Positions 33,349 to 41,650 of a stretch of 64,000 nucleotides of DNA are shown here, in pieces. The position numbers and the translations under genes were made by a program. Location of the stretch: the NCBI GenBank assembly GCA_013140605.1, contig JABFSL010000061.1, positions 1-64,000 on the forward strand, given 5' to 3'. The notes below the pieces were generated by a model. It did not search any database, was not told the origin of the DNA, and saw only the letters and a program-made list of their open reading frames with translations. This DNA is from Anaerolineales bacterium. Lineage in GTDB: Bacteria; Chloroflexota; Anaerolineae; Anaerolineales; Villigracilaceae. The number at the start of each line of letters is the position of its first letter. Position 1 is the first letter of the stretch.

Positions 33349-34936
33349 AAGTTTCGATCTCCGATAACAGCCCCAGCTCTGCAAGCGTTGCCAACACTTT
33401 GGATTCCGCTCCGCTTTTGATAATGACTGCGGTTGGACTTAATATCTCGCCCAGGAATTTGCTTGCCTTTGACTTGCGCATCTCTTCCAAAATCTCTGGC
33501 CTGTTGACTCTTAGCACAAGCAGTTTCTCCACCCGGGCTTCGGTGCCGTGCGCATCCCATTGTTTGAGCGCCTTCACCAACGCAGGCGGGACAGTTCCAT
33601 TTGTGTATTTCACCAGCAAGGATAATAACTGTTCAGCTTTCAATCCCTGCTCTTTGGCATGTCTCAAAGATTGTGCTGTAACTTGATATTGATATTCGTC
33701 AGAATGTTCTTCGCCCCATTCGCAGAAGCGAGAAATTTGATAGCGAACTGCCCGTGAGAAGAATCTGGAGATCGTAATTTTTCCATTTGAAGCAACTACG
33801 ATCTTTCCGTCAACATTTGACGTTGAACGTTCAACGTTCAACGTCAAACGAAACGCCGTCGCCTCTTTCCCTTCTTCCGGGCTTGCCAAATCGACCATGC
33901 CAAGCCAGTGCAATATTTGAATGAAGTACTTTACCAGCGTGCCATCCACTTGATCCCAATAGGCGAACCCGCGCAGGAACTGTCCATCGGATGTGCGTTT
34001 GATGAACCACGAATCATAGTCACCTGCGGGACGTTGATAATCCGGGAATTTTTCTTTGATCGCGCGGATGAATGCAGGGATGCTCCACCATTTATTTTGC
34101 GGGATGGAGTTAACCAAATCCAACAGGAATTCACGCGTGACCAGCGGCTGATTCATCCACTCGCCTTCGCAGACGATGGTTGGGATGAAGCGCAATTCGT
34201 CAAATGTCTGCGAGGATTTCCATGCTTCAAGGAGCGACTTCAACGCATCCGCGCGTGAGGCTTCAAGGAAGGATTTTACTTTCTCGGCCTGAGGTGCGCC
34301 TTTTTTTAATATTTCGGCTGTTGCCAGGAGAGTCGTGAGTTGCGTGTCGGGTTGAAAACCCGACCTACTCAGGCGCAAAGCTGCAAGCAAGGTTGTTGCA
34401 TCATCTAAGATGCGGTCTGATGCGGGGATTTCAAATGCTTTTTCGACAGGAGTCGCGGGACGGCCAAGAGGTTCAGTGGAATTCCCACCTCTTTCCTCTT
34501 TCGTTACTTCGTCAATGATCTCAAACAGGTCTTCGGGAATATATGCAAATTCCTGCGCGCCTTTGTCGGTATCGAAAAAAGCTTTGGCAAGGATGCCGCG
34601 ATAGAAAAGATTCTCAGCGATGGAAATCGGTTTGAGGTGCGGGCGTTCACGGTCACGGCGGCCTTCGCCCATTTCGCGGATTTCGCCGAATTTGCGGGCG
34701 AATGCGGCCCATTCGATTTTGCCGTTTGATTCAAGAAGTGCGGTCAACGCGGAGCGTGCATCAGCGGGGAGAATTTCCATTGTTTCAGTAACAGCTTCCA
34801 GGTCCAGGAAAGAGGCGCAAAGTTCCTCGGTGGCCGAATCCACTTCGCTCGTTTCCAATTCAAGTCCCCATGATCCTGCTATGATGCGGAGATGTCCAAT
34901 ATCGTATTTGAGAAGGGTGTGGAATAAGTCAGGCAT
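33347..34936 (-). CDS. Uncharacterised 529-residue protein (helicase-associated-like)
   Basis: A cytosolic protein without membrane segments. The helical N-terminal part ([20 protein letters not shown], then [20 protein letters not shown]) and the C-terminal end ([27 protein letters not shown]) resemble the XPB/Ssl2-like helicase-associated proteins of Actinobacteria and Chloroflexota, but no helicase motifs are present, so this is a weak assignment. Two palindromic elements of intergenic type interrupt the coding sequence in frame, adding residues around 191-197 and 363-374. The ATG lacks a clear Shine-Dalgarno sequence, and a 17-bp inverted repeat lies just upstream. Confidence 0.6.
   Translation of the reverse strand: MPDLFHTLLKYDIGHLRIIAGSWGLELETSEVDSATEELCASFLDLEAVTETMEILPADARSALTALLESNGKIEWAAFARKFGEIREMGEGRRDRERPHLKPISIAENLFYRGILAKAFFDTDKGAQEFAYIPEDLFEIIDEVTKEERGGNSTEPLGRPATPVEKAFEIPASDRILDDATTLLAALRLSRSGFQPDTQLTTLLATAEILKKGAPQAEKVKSFLEASRADALKSLLEAWKSSQTFDELRFIPTIVCEGEWMNQPLVTREFLLDLVNSIPQNKWWSIPAFIRAIKEKFPDYQRPAGDYDSWFIKRTSDGQFLRGFAYWDQVDGTLVKYFIQILHWLGMVDLASPEEGKEATAFRLTLNVERSTSNVDGKIVVASNGKITISRFFSRAVRYQISRFCEWGEEHSDEYQYQVTAQSLRHAKEQGLKAEQLLSLLVKYTNGTVPPALVKALKQWDAHGTEARVEKLLVLRVNRPEILEEMRKSKASKFLGEILSPTAVIIKSGAESKVLATLAELGLLSEIET
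33816..33848. repeat. In-frame palindromic element in the 529-residue gene
   Basis: TTTGACGTTGAACGTT (33816-33831) and its exact complement (33833-33848) are separated by one base. They are translated as part of [13 protein letters not shown] second, smaller element GTCGGGTT/AACCCGAC is at 34346-34353/34357-34364. Confidence 0.75.
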
Positions 34937-34940
34937 AATT

Positions 34941-34983
34941 ACGGAACACGTAACACGAATTATAAACGTGTTGCGTGTTCCGT
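34941..34983. repeat. 17-bp inverted repeat between two minus-strand genes
   Basis: ACGGAACACGTAACACG (34941-34957) pairs with 34967-34983 with one G-U pair. It has no strong T run on the minus strand, so it may be a repeat element or a weak terminator of the lipid kinase gene. Confidence 0.55.
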
Positions 34984-34986
34984 GTT

Positions 34987-35910
34987 TTACCCACTAACAA
35001 CGCGCAATGCCCGCGGCAAAATTTCAAAATTTGCTTTGCGAAGATTGCTTCCGAAACTTGTGAATATCTCGCCATCGGCATGAATGTAAAGCGGCAGGTC
35101 GGATGTGAGCGAGAATTTTTTAAATTCTCCCATGCGGATTTGTTTGAAGCGCATGTGCGTGCCTTTCATGAATTCAGGCACGAGGCGGAACATCATGCCA
35201 CGTGAGACTTTATTGACGGTGAGAAATTCCATTTTGCCATCGTCATTTTTTGAGTTGGGCGAGAGCATGAACCCGCCGCCTTCACGCGGACCGTTGCACA
35301 GAGTGAGCATGATGACGCTTTCTTCCCACTTTTCGTTTTCTGTTTCGATCTGCATTTTTGCCGGGTTATGATTCAAAATGATGGTTTGAATCACCGCCGT
35401 GAGATACATGAGAAAACCTTTGACGATGGGGAGCTTGTGCGAACGAATGGTGACAACGGCGTCAAAACCAATGCCGAGGGTGTTGTCGAAATATTCCTTG
35501 CGCCCATGTTCGTCGGTCATCAAGCCGATATCCACTGGATGAATATTTTCGCCTTTTAGCGCGTGGGCAAGCGCGTGCGCTGATCTTTGAGTGATTCCCA
35601 TTGAGTAGGCAAAATCATTACCTGAGCCGATTGGTACGATGCCCATGACCGGTCGTTTCTCTTCAGGGATTTGCATGAGACCGTTCATTACTTCGTGGAC
35701 TGTCCCGTCTCCTCCCATTGCGACAACCATGTCACAGCCTTCTTCGGCGGCTTGTTTGGCGAGTTCGATGGCGTGGGTCGGGTAGACCGTTCCGCTCCAC
35801 GTGAGATCGCCTTGGAATTCCTGCGCGATGGGGCGCAGGTCGTTGGCTGTTTTCCAGGCACGTCCCATGTCTGCCATGGGGTTGAGGATGAGCTTTACTT
35901 TGCGGGGCAT
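34987..35910 (-). CDS. Diacylglycerol/lipid kinase family protein
   Basis: A 307-residue enzyme of the DagK/YegS/BmrU family, which phosphorylates diacylglycerol or related lipids with ATP at the membrane. The nucleotide-binding signature VVAMGGDGTVHEVMNGL is at about residues 63-80, followed by GIVPIGSGNDFAYSMGI. The C-terminal beta-sandwich ends in DLPLYIHADGEIF, as in family members. AGGAG precedes the ATG. Substrate specificity is open. Confidence 0.9.
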   Translation of the reverse strand: MPRKVKLILNPMADMGRAWKTANDLRPIAQEFQGDLTWSGTVYPTHAIELAKQAAEEGCDMVVAMGGDGTVHEVMNGLMQIPEEKRPVMGIVPIGSGNDFAYSMGITQRSAHALAHALKGENIHPVDIGLMTDEHGRKEYFDNTLGIGFDAVVTIRSHKLPIVKGFLMYLTAVIQTIILNHNPAKMQIETENEKWEESVIMLTLCNGPREGGGFMLSPNSKNDDGKMEFLTVNKVSRGMMFRLVPEFMKGTHMRFKQIRMGEFKKFSLTSDLPLYIHADGEIFTSFGSNLRKANFEILPRALRVVSG

Positions 35911-36002
35911 GGGAATCTCCTAATGATGAATTTGAATCTTACAACCCCGTGCGTGGTAATTTGGTTTCCATGGCTTCGTTGGTTCAAATATCATTTTAGC
36001 AG

Positions 36003-36113
36003 CTGGTGTTACGCAGTGTCGTTCTGAGCGCGCCAGTGCGGTGAGAATCTTTACAATTATCTCAGAGACCCTTCGCTTCGCTCAAGGAATCACAATTAAG
36101 TGCGTAACATCAG
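36003..36113. repeat. MITE-like element with imperfect terminal inverted repeats
   Basis: The ends CTGGTGTTACGCA (36003-36015) and its complement at 36101-36113 match at 12 of 13 positions. The 85 bases inside contain GTTCTGAGCG and CCTTCGCTTCGCTCAAGG. No coding sequence and no obvious target-site duplication are seen. It fills most of the 269-base gap 35911-36179. Confidence 0.45.
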
Positions 36114-36130
36114 TCAGTAGTTAAAAAAGA

Positions 36131-36162
36131 AAATCACCCTGAAAATAATTTCAGGGTGATTT
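36131..36162 (-). terminator. Terminator of the GAF-GGDEF gene
   Basis: Perfect 14-bp stem (36131-36144 with 36149-36162), loop ATAA; on the minus strand it is followed by TTCTTTTTT. Confidence 0.85.
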
Positions 36163-36179
36163 GGTTCATCGAAACATTC

Positions 36180-37442
36180 TTAATCCTGCGAAGGCAATGT
36201 GAGCGGATTTAGCGGGCCTGTCGCGCCATTGGCAACTATAAATGATCCACGCTTATGTTTCTTCGCCTGATATAAGGCCATATCTGCCGCGCGCAAAAGA
36301 TCTCCAGCTGTGCGTGAATGGATCGGGTAAACCGCCAGCCCAGCTGATATGCCCAGTTGGATCTGAGTTGTTCCGGGAAACGGGAATTTATATTCCTTCA
36401 TTAACTCAAAAATTTTGAGTGTGACCGCTTCGGCAGCTTCCAGGCCGGCGTCTCGAATCACCAGAGTTAACTCATCGCCGCCATAACGGGCGAGAAAATC
36501 TGTGTTGCGCATATTCTCGGCAAGGTAATTAAAAAGTGAGTGCAGAACTTCATCGCCGACCACATGGCCATACACATCGTTCACGCCCTTAAACCCATCA
36601 AGATCCATCATCACGACCGAGAACGTAGAATTCATCTGTTTGGCATAACGCATCTCATCTTGAATACGCTCATCCAATGCACGGCGGTTTGGCAAGCCAG
36701 TAACACTGTCTGTATTGGCAAGATCGGTGATCTGTTTATGCAGGCTTGCATTGTAGATCGCCACTGCGGCCTGGTCAGCCAGCAGGCCGATCAGGCGCAA
36801 TTCAGCGTCTGAAAAACCTCCCATTGTTGACCTGGAGAGGTTTATCACTCCAACGATGGAATCCTTAAATTTGAGTGGGAAGCCCACGATCGAACCAGAC
36901 CAGCCATAGGGAATTTTTTTATAAAGGGGATGGCTGGCAATATCCTCAACAATGATCTGTTCCCCGCTCCTGACCACAGAGTATGTAAGTCCGTCTGTTC
37001 GGGGCATGGCAAGCGGTTTGTTCCTTACGCCTTCCGCGGTCAATGAAGACCCAAACTCCAGCTTGTTGTGTGAGTACAAAAAGATATGTGCCGCGCGCGC
37101 ATTCCGAACCAGCCTCATGGCCTCGGTAACGACAGCATCCAACACAGTCTGAAGATCAAGACTGGATGTTAAATTCAGGCTAAGACTCTTCAACGCATCG
37201 AGTTCATCTATCTGTTGTTTCACCAATGTCATCAGTGAATGCTTGGAGATGATCTCTTGCGTAAAGGTTTTAACCTGGTTATTCTTTTCGCGCGGATATG
37301 GGGACGATTCAGCAGCTTCAATCAACACCTTGATTAATTTTAAGATTGACTCCCTTTCTTCAAGAGGAATGGTGTTGTCTTTTTCAATAATTTCCCATGC
37401 ACGTAGGAATAGGCCCGCCCGTGATTGGTCTTCAACTTTCAT
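36180..37442 (-). CDS. GAF-GGDEF diguanylate cyclase
   Basis: A 420-residue cytosolic signalling protein. A helical N-terminus is followed by a GAF domain (about 85-235: LQTVLDAVVTEAMRLVRNA, then VGFPLKFKDSIVGVINLSR) and a GGDEF domain (about 250-410). The active loop reads RYGGDEL (about 320-326), which differs from the common GGDEF/GGEEF by a final Leu, so activity is likely but not certain. The inhibitory I-site RxxD upstream is not obvious. It would make cyclic di-GMP in answer to a GAF ligand. No Shine-Dalgarno sequence is clear. Confidence 0.9.
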   Translation of the reverse strand: MKVEDQSRAGLFLRAWEIIEKDNTIPLEERESILKLIKVLIEAAESSPYPREKNNQVKTFTQEIISKHSLMTLVKQQIDELDALKSLSLNLTSSLDLQTVLDAVVTEAMRLVRNARAAHIFLYSHNKLEFGSSLTAEGVRNKPLAMPRTDGLTYSVVRSGEQIIVEDIASHPLYKKIPYGWSGSIVGFPLKFKDSIVGVINLSRSTMGGFSDAELRLIGLLADQAAVAIYNASLHKQITDLANTDSVTGLPNRRALDERIQDEMRYAKQMNSTFSVVMMDLDGFKGVNDVYGHVVGDEVLHSLFNYLAENMRNTDFLARYGGDELTLVIRDAGLEAAEAVTLKIFELMKEYKFPFPGTTQIQLGISAGLAVYPIHSRTAGDLLRAADMALYQAKKHKRGSFIVANGATGPLNPLTLPSQD

Positions 37443-37563
37443 TTTATCTTTTTACCACGTTTCCCAAGGAAAAAACATTGACCGTTTGTACTGTCTGGCA
37501 CAACTGAATTGCCTCAATTATACTGTGTTAGAATGAAAAATATCATTTCAATAAGAGGTTTAC

Positions 37564-38352
37564 GTGTCTGACTCACCCAAGCCTGCTCAAGCAACACCAT
37601 TGAATCCGCGCCGACGGGGAATCATCATAGGCGCATCAGATGGGATGGGCGCCGCCCTTGCCCGCAAACTTGCAAAAGAGGGGTTTACATTGGCCCTGCT
37701 TGCGCGTCGAAAAGATAAGCTCAACGAATTATGCGCAGAGATCAACTCCTCTGCAAATGAAACCCGTGCGCTGTCTTATGTGCATGATGTTATAAATTAC
37801 GATGAAATCCCCACCCTGCTGAACAAGATCATTGCCGACCTTGGCGGGCTGGATCTGGTGGTTTTCATGGCGGGGGTAAATTTCCCGCCCGGCCTGACCA
37901 GCTACAACTTCGAAGGTGACCGCAAAATGATCGAGGTTAACCTGATCGGCGCAATGGCATGGCTCACTCCCGTTTCTGAAATGTTCCAAAATGCCAAAGC
38001 GGGACAGATCGTTGGCATCTCATCTGTCGCCGGCGACCGCGGACGCATTGGCAACCCCGGTTACAACACATCCAAAGCTGCGCTCAGCACATACCTTGAA
38101 GCGCTGCGCAACAGGCTCACACGTCACGGCGTAAATGTGTTGACCGTAAAACCCGGCTTCGTAAAAACTGAAATGCTCAAAGCCGCGCAAGGCGCCACTC
38201 CTTTTGCTGTTACTCCTGAAAAAGTCGCGGATGATATTTACAAGGCCATGCTCAAGCGCAAACAATTGATCTACACCGCATCCATCTGGCGCTGGATCAT
38301 GCTGCTTATCCAACATATCCCCTCGGTGATCTTCCGCCGCATGTCGTTCTAG
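37564..38352 (+). CDS. DprE2-like short-chain dehydrogenase
   Basis: A 262-residue SDR enzyme starting with GTG after AAGAGGT. The NAD(P) motif GIIIGASDGMGAALA (about 19-33) and the catalytic Ser and Y-x-x-x-K (SSVAG, then YNTSKAA) are intact. The C-terminal segment WRWIMLLIQHIPSVIFRR is a membrane-associated helix like that of DprE2, the reductase half of the decaprenylphosphoryl-ribose 2'-epimerase. The next gene encodes a DprE1-like oxidase, which makes this pairing the main reason for the call. Other SDR roles cannot be excluded. Confidence 0.8.
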   Translation: MSDSPKPAQATPLNPRRRGIIIGASDGMGAALARKLAKEGFTLALLARRKDKLNELCAEINSSANETRALSYVHDVINYDEIPTLLNKIIADLGGLDLVVFMAGVNFPPGLTSYNFEGDRKMIEVNLIGAMAWLTPVSEMFQNAKAGQIVGISSVAGDRGRIGNPGYNTSKAALSTYLEALRNRLTRHGVNVLTVKPGFVKTEMLKAAQGATPFAVTPEKVADDIYKAMLKRKQLIYTASIWRWIMLLIQHIPSVIFRRMSF

Positions 38353-38359
38353 TTCAATT

Positions 38360-38389
38360 AAACCAAAGGTCTTTAAGACCTTTAGGTTT
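38360..38389 (+). terminator. Hairpin between the DprE2- and DprE1-like genes
   Basis: AAACCAAAGGTCTT (38360-38373) pairs with 38375-38389 apart from one bulged A, followed by CTTTCC. It is related in sequence to the terminator at 3880 (CCTAAAGG family) and may only partly stop transcription. Confidence 0.5.
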
Positions 38390-38404
38390 CTTTCCAAAAA
38401 TCCT

Positions 38405-39802
38405 ATGCAAAAAACTTTCACACAACTCGAAAACTTCGGCCACTCACTCAGCGCGCCCGCTTACCTCATCAAACCCGCCAGCAACGAGGAAATTTATTCG
38501 GCCTTCCAGCTCGCTAAAAAAATGGAGTTGACCGTTACGGCGCGCGGCGCAGGACGCAGTTATAACGACGCTGCCCTCACGGGCGGCGGCATCGTGCTCG
38601 ACATGCGCGGCATGAACACAATTACAAGCTGGGACAAATCCACTGGTCTCATCACCGCCCAACCCGGCACAACTCTCGAACAAATTTGGCAAAAAGTGGA
38701 ACCTGATGGCTGGTGGCCGCCCGTTGTATCCGGCACAATGAAAACAACTTTGGGGGGATGTCTTAGCGCGAACATTCACGGAAAAAATAATTTCAAAATG
38801 GGACCCATTGGCGAACACGTTGTGGAATTCACCGCCATTCTTCCGACAGGCGCGCAGATCACCTGTACTCCCAAAAAGAATGCGGATTTGTTTTATTCGA
38901 TGATCAGCGGATTGGGAATGCTGGGCATCTTCACCTCAGTCACAATGCAAATGAAGCGCATCCATTCTGGACTTTTGACTGTGGATGCGTTCCCCGTACA
39001 GAATCTACACGGACAGCTCTCCAGCCTGCTCGATGGCGCTCCCAACTACGATTACATCGTCGGCTGGATGGATTGTATCGCAAGCGGAAAGTCCCTCGGC
39101 CGCGGACAGATCCACGCTGCGCGGTATCTGCAAGAAGGCGAAGACCCAAACCCGCGCGAGACGATGCAGATCAAGAATCAAATTCTGCCGCCGCGGATTT
39201 TTGGTGTCTTTCCAAAATCACTATTGCATTATTTCATGTCACCGTTCATGAACAATTTTGGAACCTGGGGAATCAATACTGCGAAATATATCGTGTCATT
39301 ACGCAAGCACACCTTCCGTCAATCTCACGCGGGATTTCACTTTCTGCTGGATTATGTTCCCAATTGGGAATTCTCCTATGGCCGCAGTGGGTTGATCCAG
39401 TATCAATCCTTTATTCCAAAGGAAACCGCCGAAGCTGCCTGGACGGAAATGCTCAAGCTCTCACACAAGTATGGCCTGCCATCCTACCTCGGTGTGACCA
39501 AACGACACCGCCCCGACAAATTTTTACTCACCCACGCTGTGGATGGTTTCTCGCTGGCAATGGATTTCAAAGTGACCGATAAAAACCGTATGCGTCTTGG
39601 CGCCATGCTGCAGGAATTCGACAAGATCGTTTTGCAGGCTGGTGGAAGATTTTATTTTGCCAAGAACAGTGAGACCAGCGCTGAAACCACAAAGAGTTTT
39701 TATGGTGAAGAAACGATTGCCAAATTCAAAAAATTGAAAAAACGCTGTGACCCGAACGGCTTGTTGGAATCAGACTTGTATCGCAGGATTTTCGGATATT
39801 GA
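38405..39802 (+). CDS. DprE1-like FAD-linked oxidoreductase
   Basis: A 465-residue flavoprotein of the vanillyl-alcohol-oxidase type. The FAD-binding part (about 15-190) has ARGAGRSYNDAALTGGGIVL and VSGTMKTTLGGCLSANIHGK; the C-terminal cap contains YIVGWMDCIASGKSLGRGQ, which follows the DprE1 pattern, and ends CDPNGLLESDLYRRIFGY. DprE1 oxidises decaprenylphosphoryl-ribose to the 2-keto form that DprE2 reduces to the arabinose form. The mycobacterial drug-target Cys cannot be placed with confidence. The start ATG lacks a good ribosome binding site. Confidence 0.82.
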   Translation: MQKTFTQLENFGHSLSAPAYLIKPASNEEIYSAFQLAKKMELTVTARGAGRSYNDAALTGGGIVLDMRGMNTITSWDKSTGLITAQPGTTLEQIWQKVEPDGWWPPVVSGTMKTTLGGCLSANIHGKNNFKMGPIGEHVVEFTAILPTGAQITCTPKKNADLFYSMISGLGMLGIFTSVTMQMKRIHSGLLTVDAFPVQNLHGQLSSLLDGAPNYDYIVGWMDCIASGKSLGRGQIHAARYLQEGEDPNPRETMQIKNQILPPRIFGVFPKSLLHYFMSPFMNNFGTWGINTAKYIVSLRKHTFRQSHAGFHFLLDYVPNWEFSYGRSGLIQYQSFIPKETAEAAWTEMLKLSHKYGLPSYLGVTKRHRPDKFLLTHAVDGFSLAMDFKVTDKNRMRLGAMLQEFDKIVLQAGGRFYFAKNSETSAETTKSFYGEETIAKFKKLKKRCDPNGLLESDLYRRIFGY

Positions 39803-39838
39803 ATATTGGGGTGACCCTGCCCTGCAAAATTTAATGAT

Positions 39839-40573
39839 ATGAATCTTAATGTTATCGACCTTGGCCTGATCGAATACGAAACCGCCTGGAAATTACAGGA
39901 TGAATATGCAGCGGAGATCGCAGAGGGAAAACGCCTACCGACATTGTTGCTGCTTGAACATCCCCATGTTTACACATTTGGAAGAAAAGGTCATGCTGAA
40001 AATCTGCTTTGGAATGAAGAGCAATTAAAGCAAAAGGGGATTTCCATCCACTGGGTGGATCGCGGCGGTGACGTGACCTATCATGGTCCTGGACAATTGG
40101 TGGGGTATCCGCTGCTGCCGCTTACCCCTATCAGACCTGACAGGTTTCAGAATGAGTCTTCTGATTTGGAGAACGAATCAGTAAAACCTGTCAGGTCTGA
40201 TATAAAGGCTGATTACGTTGGTTATGTCCGCAAGTTGGAGCAGACTCTTATCACGGCGCTGAGTCGTTTGGGAGTTGAATCAGGTCAACGGTCAGGCTTG
40301 ACCGGGGTTTGGATCCAGAAGAAAAAGCCCGCCAAGATCGCCGCGATCGGCGTCAAGGTAGATGTGCATGGCGTCTCGCGTCACGGCTTCGCATTGAATG
40401 TAAATCCAGATATGGAATATTGGGAGGGCATTATTGCTTGTGGATTGAGCGAGCCTGTTGTTTCGTTGGCAGACCTGCTCCCATCTGTTCCGTCCATGGA
40501 GCGAGTCAAGCAGGAAATAAGCGCCGCATTTTGTGAAATGTTTTGGGAAAATAACAGCAAAGAATTTGCTTGA
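39839..40573 (+). CDS. lipB: Lipoyl(octanoyl) transferase
   Basis: Transfers octanoyl groups from acyl carrier protein to lipoyl domains of 2-oxoacid dehydrogenases and the glycine cleavage system. Signatures: LLLEHPHVYTFGRKG, RGGDVTYHGPGQLVGYPLL (about 74-92) and IAAIGVKVDVHGVSRHGFAL, with the catalytic Lys in the last; the Cys in IIACGLSEP follows. At 244 residues it is about 25 longer than usual because an inverted-repeat element (40130-40201) is translated in frame. No clear Shine-Dalgarno sequence. Confidence 0.93.
   Translation: MNLNVIDLGLIEYETAWKLQDEYAAEIAEGKRLPTLLLLEHPHVYTFGRKGHAENLLWNEEQLKQKGISIHWVDRGGDVTYHGPGQLVGYPLLPLTPIRPDRFQNESSDLENESVKPVRSDIKADYVGYVRKLEQTLITALSRLGVESGQRSGLTGVWIQKKKPAKIAAIGVKVDVHGVSRHGFALNVNPDMEYWEGIIACGLSEPVVSLADLLPSVPSMERVKQEISAAFCEMFWENNSKEFA
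40130..40201. repeat. In-frame inverted-repeat element inside lipB
   Basis: ATCAGACCTGACAGGTTT (40130-40147) is complemented exactly by 40184-40201, with 36 bases between. It encodes about residues 97-121, between the GPGQLVGYPLL motif and the helix DYVGYVRKLEQ, where LipB proteins usually have a short loop. Confidence 0.8.
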
Positions 40574-40585
40574 AATAGTTCAATA

Positions 40586-40614
40586 AAAACTCCCGCGATT
40601 TCCGCGGGAGTTTT
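40586..40614. terminator. Bidirectional terminator between lipB and the second GGDEF gene
   Basis: Perfect 12-bp stem AAAACTCCCGCG (40586-40597) with 40603-40614, loop 5, directly abutting the minus-strand stop codon. Confidence 0.85.
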
Positions 40615-41580
40615 CTAATTTGCCACCACCCAACAATCGCGGCCTTTATTTTTTGCTTCGTACATGGCATTATCGGCGCGGTTTAGAAGGGTATCCCAGG
40701 TATCCACTCCCAATTTAAGTTGCGCAATACCAATACTAACAGTGACCTTCAACTTGTATTCTTTTATCGCCACCACCATCTCGCGGATTTCCTTGCCCAA
40801 ACGGATCGCCTGTTCGGTTGCGGCTTTCGCATCTGAATTTGGCAAAAGAATGAGAAATTCCTCGCCGCCATATCGTCCAACAGAATCGGGGTGGCGGATA
40901 TGATCACGCAATTGACAGGCAACCTGCTTTAGAACTTCATCCCCTACCGGGTGACCATAGGTATCGTTCACCAATTTGAATTTATCCACATCGATGATGG
41001 AGATCGAAAGCGTGTTTTTATATCGTTCAGCGCGCAGCACTTCATCTTGAAGTTCCCGCACGATCATACGGCGGTTGAGTAGAAAAGTCAGCGCATCAAT
41101 TTGCGCTACTTCCCTGGCCTGGATCATGACCGATTCCATCTCGATCTGTTTGTTGCGGGCGATCTTTTTGGCAGACTCACTCTCGATCTTGAACATCTTT
41201 ACCTGTCGGTTCAATCTCTCAATCGTCTGTTGGATTGCGGGGTCTGAATCGATTTTTTCAGCAATAAAGAGTGAATTGCCGTTCGCCAGTGGGATCAGCG
41301 TACAATCACAGATAACAGAGTCGGCTTCGTTAAGAACGACTTCAGCGATCCAATTTTCATGAGAAGCAAAGACTAATTTTGAAATGACAAGGTGCTTATC
41401 TTTTTCAGAAAAAATATTCTCCAGTGTAGTGATCGCTGAAGACGGGCCTTTTATTTCTTCAAAAGCATGGTTCCATGAGATCAGAACGCCGTCGCTTTCC
41501 ACCAGCGCGATCATGGCATGGATATTATCAAATAGCCCCACAAGATTGTTTGGAGAGATCAATTGCTCCAATTTTTTCAT
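40615..41580 (-). CDS. PAS-like GGDEF diguanylate cyclase
   Basis: A 321-residue cytosolic protein: a PAS-like sensor segment (about 10-115: LVGLFDNIHAMIALVESDG, SWNHAFEEI), a coiled-coil linker (about 120-165, rich in Glu/Lys/Arg) and a GGDEF domain (about 165-318) with an intact RYGGEEFLILLPN loop. It should make cyclic di-GMP. The ATG lies exactly six bases after TAAAAT, so the message is predicted to be leaderless. With the GAF-GGDEF protein at 36-37 kb this is the second cyclase in the window; no EAL or PilZ protein is present. Confidence 0.9.
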   Translation of the reverse strand: MKKLEQLISPNNLVGLFDNIHAMIALVESDGVLISWNHAFEEIKGPSSAITTLENIFSEKDKHLVISKLVFASHENWIAEVVLNEADSVICDCTLIPLANGNSLFIAEKIDSDPAIQQTIERLNRQVKMFKIESESAKKIARNKQIEMESVMIQAREVAQIDALTFLLNRRMIVRELQDEVLRAERYKNTLSISIIDVDKFKLVNDTYGHPVGDEVLKQVACQLRDHIRHPDSVGRYGGEEFLILLPNSDAKAATEQAIRLGKEIREMVVAIKEYKLKVTVSIGIAQLKLGVDTWDTLLNRADNAMYEAKNKGRDCWVVAN

Positions 41581-41586
41581 ATCATC

Positions 41587-41592
41587 ATTTTA
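41587..41592 (-). promoter_or_regulatory. -10 box of a leaderless promoter
   Basis: TAAAAT on the minus strand, six bases before the ATG of the GGDEF gene. The -35 region is not recognisable. Confidence 0.5.
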
Positions 41593-41650
41593 GTCCATTC
41601 ATGAGGCTTTTTTACCCACCTTACAATTCTAAAAACCACCCATTTGTACG

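Noticed and set aside
35198-35208. CCACGTGAGAC and a second CACGTGAGA near 35798, resembling half of parS
   Set aside because: They lack the GTTT half and lie in conserved lipid-kinase codons.
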